From: an uncultured delta proteobacterium
GTDB taxonomy: Bacteria; RBG-13-61-14; DRUE01
Reading direction: 5' to 3'
Assembly (NCBI GenBank): GCA_903897985.1
Contig: CAIUDS010000154.1
Location: 1 to 6,556, forward strand
DNA length: 6,556 bases
The notes under the pieces are model-generated. The model was given only the letters and a program-made list of their open reading frames with translations. It had not been told where the DNA came from and ran no database searches. Below, piece by piece: positions 1-4,257 of the stretch. Position numbers and translations under genes: made by a program. The first letter of the stretch is position 1, and each line of letters opens with the position of its first letter.

Positions 1-133
1 CCGGAGTCGCTGGCGCGCCTGACCTTGCTGGCAGGGATTGCGTTGCGGCGGTTGAGAAATTTTGCTTGGATAGATCGGCCCGAAGGGGGCAAAAAAAGTG
101 TTAGCCGGTCAGAGTATTGGGGAAGATGGAAAC
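1..133. other. left-edge segment with no supported gene
   Basis: I see no convincing gene here. Frame 1 is open from the edge and begins with residues PESLARLTLLAGIALRRLRN, which loosely resembles a C-terminal sorting tail (hydrophobic stretch then Arg-rich end). It then runs on with no stop through the terminator hairpin and into the antisense of the next gene, so it is probably chance. Frame 2 closes at 20-22 and frame 3 at 102-104; either could be the last codons of a plus-strand gene lying outside the window. No minus-strand ATG or GTG occurs here. Confidence 0.4.
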
Positions 134-163
134 AAAAAAAGGGGCGGCTGAAGCAGCCGCCCC
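134..163 (-). terminator. Rho-independent terminator of the lipoprotein-like gene
   Basis: There is a perfect 10-bp stem (141-150 pairing with 154-163, GGGGCGGCTG / CAGCCGCCCC) with a 3-base loop. On the minus strand it is followed directly by seven T residues (134-140). It starts 28 bases past the stop codon of the 192-683 gene. The other flank has no T-run, so it should act on minus-strand transcription only. Confidence 0.9.
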
Positions 164-191
164 CGATTATTGCCGAATGGGAGTATTCTTG

Positions 192-683
192 CTACTCAAC
201 CTCCAATGGCCAGGACGCATTCTCGATCCCGTTGACCGAGACGGCCAGGTTATAGTCGCCCGGGGCCAAATCCGCGGGCAGGGTGAGGTCGAGGGTCCCC
301 AATTTTTCCTCGCCCTTGCTGAAGCGCTCGCTCAAAAGGATCGAGGCGGACCCCTCCGGATCGGTCAGGGTGACCTCCAAATCCGCGGCCGCGGGCGCGG
401 ATCCTCTCAGCCTCAAGTCCAGCTTGGCGCCGGCCTTGCCCTTCACGGCCTGGCCCGGCTCGTAGACGCACCCGGTGGAGAAATCAACCACCAGCGCGAT
501 CACGCCCGGGATGATCCCCGGGATGAACCACAGGATGTCCATCACCAGCACCGGCACATCTATCGCGCCTTTGGCCTGGCCCTTGCGTTCGGGGTAAAGG
601 ATGTAGCCGCAGGTGATGGTGGAAATGGTCAACGAGCACAAAACCGCCACAATCAGAACCTTCTTCTTCAAGAAACCTTTCAT
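192..683 (-). CDS. putative membrane-anchored lipoprotein with C-terminal Ig-like/beta-sandwich region
   Basis: Hypothetical protein of 163 residues. The N-terminus is a signal sequence: Lys at 2 and 6-8, a hydrophobic core at 9-23, then Cys25 in ITCGYILYPER. Thr at -1 makes this a poor lipobox, so lipidation is uncertain. Residues 43-66 form a second hydrophobic segment with two PG turns (IPGIIPGVIALVVDF), followed by STGCVY. From memory, CGxxLYPERxGQ...PGxIAFxxDFxTGxxY recurs in small proteobacterial lipoproteins of unknown function; I could not check this. Residues about 85-163 look like a beta-sandwich: alternating hydrophobics and a closing APGDYNLAVSVNG turn typical of Ig-like folds. 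It is probably exported and exposed to the periplasm or envelope. The ATG at 681-683 is chosen because AAGGAGG lies 10 bases upstream. It is monocistronic, with its own promoter and terminator. The 196-codon plus-strand reading across it lacks such signals. Confidence 0.82.
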   Translation of the reverse strand: MKGFLKKKVLIVAVLCSLTISTITCGYILYPERKGQAKGAIDVPVLVMDILWFIPGIIPGVIALVVDFSTGCVYEPGQAVKGKAGAKLDLRLRGSAPAAADLEVTLTDPEGSASILLSERFSKGEEKLGTLDLTLPADLAPGDYNLAVSVNGIENASWPLEVE

Positions 684-693
684 GATCTTTTTT

Positions 694-700
694 CCTCCTT
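694..700 (-). promoter_or_regulatory. Shine-Dalgarno of the lipoprotein-like gene
   Basis: AAGGAGG on the minus strand lies 10 bases before the ATG at 681-683. It supports this start and the minus-strand reading of the locus. Confidence 0.85.
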
Positions 701-719
701 GGTTTAGTTCAGTGAATAA

Positions 720-748
720 AGAATATCAGTCATCTTTTTCCCTGTCAA
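720..748 (-). promoter_or_regulatory. sigma70-type promoter of the lipoprotein-like gene
   Basis: The minus strand shows a consensus -35 TTGACA (743-748), a 17-base spacer (726-742) and the -10 TATTCT (720-725, four of six consensus bases). The predicted transcription start is near 713, giving a leader of about 30 bases that contains the Shine-Dalgarno. The thiolase terminator lies upstream, which agrees with independent transcription of this gene. Confidence 0.7.
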
Positions 749-803
749 ATGTTTGCCCGGCCCATCCATTTTCGATGCGCAATGGCGGGGGAACGATGTC
801 GGA

Positions 804-837
804 AAAAAGGGCGGCCCCTTTCGGAACCGCCCTTTTT
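804..837 (-). terminator. Rho-independent terminator downstream of the thiolase
   Basis: A G+C stem GGGCGG (809-814) pairs with CCGCCC (827-832). It is extended by A (804-808) pairing with T (833-837) and encloses a 12-base loop. On the minus strand the hairpin begins about 21 bases after the thiolase stop and ends in a T-run (808 down to 803). It closes the dehydrogenase-thiolase unit. The A and T flanks on both sides would also allow function on the plus strand, but no plus-strand gene precedes it. Confidence 0.85.
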
Positions 838-858
838 CTGAAATTCGAAATTTGAGAT

Positions 859-2031
859 CTACTTGGCTCTTTCCCAGATGGTGGCCGCGCCCTGGCCAAA
901 GCCGACGCAGAGGGTGGCCAGGCCGTATTGAGCGTCTTTCTTGTCGGTCTTCATGATGCTGTTGAGGGTGACGGTGATGCGGGCGCCGGAGGCTCCCAGC
1001 GGATGCCCGATGGCGATGGCGCCTCCCCAGAGGTTCGCTTTTTCCTGCGGAATCCCGAGTTCTTTCAAGCTGACAATGGACTGGCTGGCAAAGGCTTCGT
1101 TGATCTCAACCACATCAATGTCCTGGGCGGAGATGCCGGCCAGCTTCATGGCTTTCTGGCTGGAGGGGATGGGTCCGATACCCATCATGGTGGGGTCCAC
1201 CCCGGCGATGGCGCCGGACTTGTATTTGAGGTGATAGGACAGCCCGAGGGCATCTGCCTTGCTGCGCTCCAGGAGCAGGAGCAGGGCCGCGCCCTGGTTC
1301 AGGGGCGAGGAATTTCCCGCGGTCACGCCCTTGGACTTGTCCGGGGGTAAAAACGCCGGTTTTAACTGGCCCATGGCCGCGACCGTGGTGTCGCCGCGCG
1401 GGCACTGGTCCCTTTCAATCATCTGTTTGGACCCGTCTTCAAAAGTGGCCTCGATCGGGATCACCTCGTTCTTGAACTTGCCCTGTTCCCAGGCCTTGGC
1501 CGCTTTCATGTGGCTCTCATAACTGAACTGATCCATTTCCTGGCGGCCGATGTTCCATTTCGCCGCCACCTTCTCCGCGGTCAGGCCCATGGGCAACTCG
1601 AACGGGTTATAGAACTTGCCGATCTGACTCCAGAACTCGATGTTCGCTCCCATCGGAACATGCAGCATGTCCTCCGCCCCGCCCACCAGGTAAATGTCGC
1701 CCTGGCCGGCGATGATCGCGTTCGCGGCCCCGTGGATGGCGGCCATGGCCGAAGCGCATTGCATTTCAAAAGCCACCGCGGGAATCTCAAACGGCAGCCC
1801 GGAACCCAGCCAGCTCAGCCGCGCGATCCCGTGCTGGCTCAGGGTTTGGTTCGCGCATCCGACATAAAACCCGTCAACCTCCGCGACCTTGACCTTGGGG
1901 TTGCGCTCAAGCATGGCTTTCAACAGCGCTGTGAGCAAATCCGGCGATTTCAGGGTCCGAAACCATCCTTTTTCCTTGTGGGCCCTCGCGATGGGGGTGC
2001 GAATTCCGTCAACAATCACTGCCTCTCTCAT
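859..2031 (-). CDS. acetyl-CoA C-acyltransferase (thiolase family)
   Basis: Thiolase of 390 residues, the normal length for the family. It would cleave a 3-oxoacyl-CoA with CoA, the last step of beta-oxidation, or run the reverse condensation; chain-length preference cannot be read from sequence. The N-terminal half carries the nucleophile Cys92 in EMQCASAMAAIHGA. The C-terminal half carries NEAFA (Asn311-Ala315), GGAIAIGHPLGASGAR with His343, and the second catalytic Cys375 in CVGFGQGAA. All catalytic residues are present. One oddity is LNQGAA where most relatives have xDGAA. No signal peptide is seen, so it is cytosolic. The ATG is supported by AAGGAGGAG six bases upstream. It lies 3' of an acyl-CoA dehydrogenase on the same strand, separated by a GxxExxY cassette. 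It resembles fadA/atoB-type proteins, but I do not assign a symbol. No hydratase or hydroxyacyl-CoA dehydrogenase lies in the window. Confidence 0.95.
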   Translation of the reverse strand: MREAVIVDGIRTPIARAHKEKGWFRTLKSPDLLTALLKAMLERNPKVKVAEVDGFYVGCANQTLSQHGIARLSWLGSGLPFEIPAVAFEMQCASAMAAIHGAANAIIAGQGDIYLVGGAEDMLHVPMGANIEFWSQIGKFYNPFELPMGLTAEKVAAKWNIGRQEMDQFSYESHMKAAKAWEQGKFKNEVIPIEATFEDGSKQMIERDQCPRGDTTVAAMGQLKPAFLPPDKSKGVTAGNSSPLNQGAALLLLLERSKADALGLSYHLKYKSGAIAGVDPTMMGIGPIPSSQKAMKLAGISAQDIDVVEINEAFASQSIVSLKELGIPQEKANLWGGAIAIGHPLGASGARITVTLNSIMKTDKKDAQYGLATLCVGFGQGAATIWERAK

Positions 2032-2037
2032 TTTCTT

Positions 2038-2046
2038 CTCCTCCTT
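2038..2046 (-). promoter_or_regulatory. Shine-Dalgarno of the thiolase gene
   Basis: AAGGAGGAG on the minus strand lies six bases from the ATG at 2029-2031, which is strong and optimally spaced. It fixes the thiolase start. Confidence 0.9.
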
Positions 2047-2160
2047 GCTATAGTTTGGATTTTTTATTGTCCGCGCCTATCTAAATAGCCCAGGCCGGCC
2101 AAAAACACAAGAATTTTGAGAACCTTTTTTCGCATCAAATTCAGAAATTTCAGGAGAATA

Positions 2161-2225
2161 CATCCACAGATTTCACAGAAAGACACAGATTAAATTGAAA
2201 TCTGAAGAGGGTCAAGCTTCAATCT
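2161..2225 (+). repeat. left outer repeat copy (about 65 bases)
   Basis: Matches the copy at 2282-2346 at 54 of 65 positions, 121 bases apart. The first 31 bases are nearly identical, with one mismatch. Its first 29 bases are the inverted partner of 2865-2893. The core contains three CACAGA hexamers (TCTGTG on the other strand) with starts 9 and 10 bases apart. Confidence 0.85.
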
Positions 2226-2281
2226 TTTTGCCTGCGGACTATCGAGAATCGGGCCTTCCACCCAAGGCTTGGGGGAGAAAC

Positions 2282-2346
2282 CATCCACCGATTTCACAGA
2301 AAGACACAGATTATATATGAATCTTGAGCGGGTCACGTTCCAATCT
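2282..2346 (+). repeat. left inner repeat copy (about 65 bases)
   Basis: Direct repeat of 2161-2225. Its 29-base core (2282-2310) is inverted relative to the right outer copy and matches it at 26 of 29 positions. It ends 7 bases before the stop codon of the GxxExxY gene, so gene and repeat are tightly packed. Confidence 0.85.
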
Positions 2347-2353
2347 CGTTTTC

Positions 2354-2776
2354 TTACTGATCCTCCGGATCTGAGCCCGTCGAAACGGGAGGAGGATCAA
2401 AGATAATGCGCTTGATCTGAAGGCTGGGCCTTCCAAAATTAAGCAGCAAGCCCAACCGAAGGCCGGAGGCTTTCAGGTAGTTGATCATTTGGGATTGCTC
2501 GACATTGCCCAATGCGGGGAGTGCCTTTAGTTCGACCAGAATCTCGCCGAAGCAAATGAAGTCTGCGCGATAAGCCGAAGATAGAAGCTTCCCCTTGTAG
2601 TTAATGCCCAACGGAGTTTCCCGTTGATACGGGATGTTTCGCGCCGAAAATTCCAAGGCCAGGGCTTCCTGATAGACCGGCTCCAAAAAGCCGTTTCCCA
2701 ATTCGCGGTGGGTTTCCATGGCCGCCCCGATAATGGCTCGGGTCCGCGGGTCTTCATGCTCCGTAGGCATCCCCAT
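2354..2776 (-). CDS. GxxExxY protein, PD-(D/E)XK nuclease-like
   Basis: Small protein (about 140 residues) of the GxxExxY family, named for the motif seen here as GFLEPVY. Counting residues from the ATG at 2776, this motif is 29-35. A PD-(D/E)XK-type core follows: YRADF with Asp72, then VELKA with Glu82 and Lys84, and the family-typical QSQMINYLKASGLRLGLLLNFG (Gln96 onward). The family's function is not established; the fold suggests nuclease ancestry. The start is uncertain: GTG at 2777-2779, ATG at 2774-2776 and ATG at 2768-2770 are in frame. A GAGGA lies about 20 bases upstream, too far to be a good ribosome site. The gene is embedded between inverted repeats and splits a beta-oxidation gene pair on the same strand. 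Nothing ties it to fatty-acid metabolism. It is probably a passenger of the repeat cassette. Confidence 0.9.
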   Translation of the reverse strand: MGMPTEHEDPRTRAIIGAAMETHRELGNGFLEPVYQEALALEFSARNIPYQRETPLGINYKGKLLSSAYRADFICFGEILVELKALPALGNVEQSQMINYLKASGLRLGLLLNFGRPSLQIKRIIFDPPPVSTGSDPEDQ

Positions 2777-2817
2777 CACCCATTAATTTTATCAGTTTCC
2801 TCATCCAATCCTAATTC

Positions 2818-2846
2818 TCTGTGTTAATCTGCGTAATCTGTGGACG
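2818..2846 (-). repeat. right inner repeat copy
   Basis: Inverted relative to the left copies. It matches the left outer core at 23 of 29 positions and the right outer copy also at 23 of 29, from which it is offset by 47 bases. It keeps the three-hexamer layout in a degenerate form (TCTGTG, TCTGCG, TCTGTG). It lies about 40 bases upstream of the GxxExxY start and could influence that gene's transcription. Confidence 0.7.
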
Positions 2847-2864
2847 CATTTCCAAGCTAAATTT

Positions 2865-2893
2865 TCTGTGTCCTTCTGTGCAATCTGTGGATG
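2865..2893 (-). repeat. right outer repeat copy
   Basis: Inverted partner of 2161-2189 at 27 of 29 positions. It contains three TCTGTG hexamers with starts 10 and 9 bases apart and ends in GGATG. Its outer end lies two bases from the first base of the dehydrogenase stop codon (2896-2898 on the minus strand). Confidence 0.85.
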
Positions 2894-2895
2894 AA

Positions 2896-4056
2896 TTAAA
2901 TTTTCAGCAATTCCCGCGCGATGATGATCCTTCTTACCTCGCTGGTGCCGGCGCCGATGGTGTAGAGCTTGGCGTCTCGCAGGATGCGGTTGACCGGGTA
3001 TTCGAGGGTGTAGCCGTACCCGCCGAAAATCTGGATGGCCTGGAGCCCGGCCTGTTCGGAGAGTTCGCCGGAGAGGAGCGCCGCGGCCGCGGCGAGCCGG
3101 TTGATCTCGGTGCCTCTTCCGCCGCGCTCGGACCCGCCGGCGATTACCGCGGCCTTATAAACCAGGAGCCGGGCGGCCTCGAGTTGGGCATACATGTCCG
3201 CAATCTTGCCCTGGATGAACTGGAAGCTGCCGATCGGTTTTCCGAACTGCTCGCGCTCGCGCGCGTATTGGATGCAGTAATCCAACGCGGCCTGGGTGCA
3301 GCCGATGCCGCCGGCCGCGATCACGGTCCGCTCGACATCCAGCCCGTCCATCATCACGGTGATGCCCTGGTTCTCGCCGACCAGGACATTCTCGGCCGGG
3401 ACTTCGCAGTCCTCTAAAATCAACTCGCCGGTGGGAGAGCCGCGGTGGCCCATCTTCTCGATCCGCTTGCCGGTGGAGAAGCCCTTGAAACCCTTCTCGA
3501 TGATGAACGCGGTGATGCCCTTGGCGCCCGCGTCCTTGTCGGTCTTGGCATAGAGCACGATCACATCCGCGACCGGGCCGTTGGTGATAAAGGTCTTGGT
3601 CCCGTTCAGGAGGTAGCGGTCGCCCTTCTTCTTCGCCGTGGTCTTGATGCTGACCGCGTCCGAACCCGAGCCCGGCTCGGTCAGGCCGAGCGCGCCCAGT
3701 TTTTTCCCCGAGCACAGATCGGGCAGGTATTTCTTCCGCTGCGCCGGGTTCGCATGCATGAACAGGTTATGCGCGCATAAAAGGGAATGGGCCATCCAGG
3801 ACAGACTCAGGGCCGGACAAACCTTCGAGAGTTCCTCCATTACCACCACCGCGGAAAGCACCTCCGCGCCCGCGCCCCCGAATTCCTCCGGGATGGTGAT
3901 CCCCATCAGCCCCAGTTCCGAGATGCTCGGCCACACCCATTCCGGAAACTCGTCTTTCCGGTCAATCTCCTCCGCCGCGGGCCGGATCTTGCTGTCGCAG
4001 AATTTCTTAAGCGATGACTGCAAAATCTTTTGCGATTCGTTCAAATCAAAATCCAT
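2896..4056 (-). CDS. acyl-CoA dehydrogenase, isovaleryl-CoA dehydrogenase type
   Basis: FAD-dependent acyl-CoA dehydrogenase of 386 residues, normal for the family. It would oxidise an acyl-CoA to the 2-enoyl-CoA and pass electrons to ETF. The N-terminal helical domain covers about 1-120. The beta domain has LTEPGSGSDA (125-134) and FITNGP (156-161), typical FAD- and substrate-binding signatures. The C-terminal helical domain holds REREQFGKPIGSFQ (266-279) and FGGYGYTLEYPVNRILRDAK (344-363). The catalytic base is apparently Glu242 in GLDVER; the usual YEGT Glu site near the C-terminus is Ala369 in IGAGTSEVRR. That swap, with SLSWMAHSLLCAHNL, matches isovaleryl-CoA dehydrogenase. No methylcrotonyl-CoA carboxylase gene is visible, so leucine degradation is only possible and other short or branched substrates remain open. 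The ATG at 4056 is preferred over the upstream GTG at 4086, because AAGGAGGG lies seven bases before it. It is the first gene of the unit ending in the thiolase. Confidence 0.95.
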   Translation of the reverse strand: MDFDLNESQKILQSSLKKFCDSKIRPAAEEIDRKDEFPEWVWPSISELGLMGITIPEEFGGAGAEVLSAVVVMEELSKVCPALSLSWMAHSLLCAHNLFMHANPAQRKKYLPDLCSGKKLGALGLTEPGSGSDAVSIKTTAKKKGDRYLLNGTKTFITNGPVADVIVLYAKTDKDAGAKGITAFIIEKGFKGFSTGKRIEKMGHRGSPTGELILEDCEVPAENVLVGENQGITVMMDGLDVERTVIAAGGIGCTQAALDYCIQYAREREQFGKPIGSFQFIQGKIADMYAQLEAARLLVYKAAVIAGGSERGGRGTEINRLAAAAALLSGELSEQAGLQAIQIFGGYGYTLEYPVNRILRDAKLYTIGAGTSEVRRIIIARELLKI

Positions 4057-4063
4057 ATTACTT

Positions 4064-4071
4064 CCCTCCTT
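4064..4071 (-). promoter_or_regulatory. Shine-Dalgarno that sets the dehydrogenase start
   Basis: AAGGAGGG on the minus strand lies seven bases from the ATG at 4054-4056. The longer reading from GTG at 4086 would place this site inside the coding region, so the ATG is taken. Confidence 0.88.
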
Positions 4072-4075
4072 TGCG

Positions 4076-4099
4076 CGGGCGGACACAAATCTCCGCCCG
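4076..4099 (-). promoter_or_regulatory. hairpin in the dehydrogenase leader
   Basis: A perfect 8-bp inverted repeat, CGGGCGGA (4076-4083) and TCCGCCCG (4092-4099), with an 8-base loop. It lies within the predicted 5' leader and ends 4 bases from the Shine-Dalgarno. It has no T-run, so it is not a standard terminator. It could be an mRNA structure affecting translation or stability, or a DNA operator just downstream of the promoter. Confidence 0.5.
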
Positions 4100-4118
4100 G
4101 TTTTACATCCATGTTTTC

Positions 4119-4147
4119 CTTATACCACATCCCCGGGTTCTTATCAA
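4119..4147 (-). promoter_or_regulatory. sigma70-type promoter of the dehydrogenase-thiolase unit
   Basis: On the minus strand: -35 TTGATA (4142-4147, five of six consensus bases), a 17-base spacer, and -10 TATAAG (4119-4124, five of six) preceded by an extended TGG. The predicted start is near 4112, giving a leader of about 56 bases. An imperfect palindrome CCGGG...CCCGG (4133-4155) spans the -35 box and might be an operator; that part is weak. Confidence 0.7.
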
Positions 4148-4212
4148 AATCCCGGTTTCCCGCGCGCAAAAAATGGCCCGGCCGAAGCGATGCCCGGCGG
4201 GCAAAAACGGTC

Positions 4213-4241
4213 TTGCAAACGCGAAAAGCGAGTGGTATATT
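4213..4241 (+). promoter_or_regulatory. putative promoter of the MshEN/HD-GYP gene
   Basis: TTGCAA (4213-4218), a 17-base spacer, then TATATT (4236-4241) with an extended TG at 4233-4234. The predicted start is near 4248, only about 10 bases before the ATG at 4258. No Shine-Dalgarno is visible in that space, so the message may be nearly leaderless. Confidence 0.5.
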
Positions 4242-4257
4242 AGTTCATTACAGTCAA

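Larger units (their letters stand above)
2047..2353. other. non-coding spacer between GxxExxY gene and thiolase
   Basis: About 300 bases without a gene, and more AT-rich than the coding regions. It holds two direct copies of a roughly 65-base repeat (2161-2225 and 2282-2346), described separately. Bases 2047-2160 contain no repeat. The best promoter match there for the thiolase is only TTGTGT, 17 bases, TATTTA (three of six at each box), which I do not call. A small palindrome CCCAAGGCTTGGG lies at 2261-2273 between the repeats. No T-run-backed terminator hairpin follows the GxxExxY gene on the minus strand, so read-through into the thiolase is plausible. Confidence 0.6.
2161..2893. mobile_element. 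putative GxxExxY cassette bounded by inverted repeats
   Basis: A 733-base block between the dehydrogenase and thiolase genes. Its outermost 29 bases on the left (2161-2189) and right (2865-2893) are inverted copies matching at 27 of 29 positions, each ending in CATCC / GGATG. A second copy lies inside on each side (2282-2310; 2818-2846). The only gene in the block is the GxxExxY gene, which has a visibly lower GC content than its neighbours. No transposase is encoded, and I see no clear target-site duplication (GAATA on the left, AATTA on the right). If it moves, it would need help from outside. From memory, repeats of the type AATCTGTGGATG often accompany GxxExxY genes in unrelated bacteria. 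The mobility call is inference. Confidence 0.45.

Noticed and set aside
1..60. PESLARLTLLAGIALRRLRN as a PEP-CTERM-like sorting tail of a gene entering from the left
   Set aside because: The frame has no stop after the Arg-rich end and continues for about 65 more codons into unrelated sequence; the PEP motif is also imperfect.
117..707. 196-codon plus-strand frame across the lipoprotein-like gene
   Set aside because: It has Gly/Arg/Gln-rich composition and runs through the terminator hairpin. The minus strand has promoter, Shine-Dalgarno, signal sequence and terminator in the right order.
1290..1320. Thiolase LNQGAA instead of xDGAA as a sign of inactivation
   Set aside because: All catalytic Cys and His residues are intact and the protein is full length; the change alone is not evidence of loss of function.
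2744..2783. Nine-codon leader ORF (ATG 2781-2783) overlapping the GxxExxY start
   Set aside because: It has a GAGGA 13 bases upstream, but it is too short and poorly spaced to separate from chance.
2161..2893. CRISPR array
   Set aside because: There are only two copies on each side, in opposite orientations, imperfect, with unequal spacing (121 and 47 bases) and a gene in the middle. This is not an array of identical repeats and spacers.
2821..3417. 198-codon plus-strand frame over the dehydrogenase 3' end
   Set aside because: It is antisense shadow coding of the well-supported acyl-CoA dehydrogenase and begins inside a repeat.
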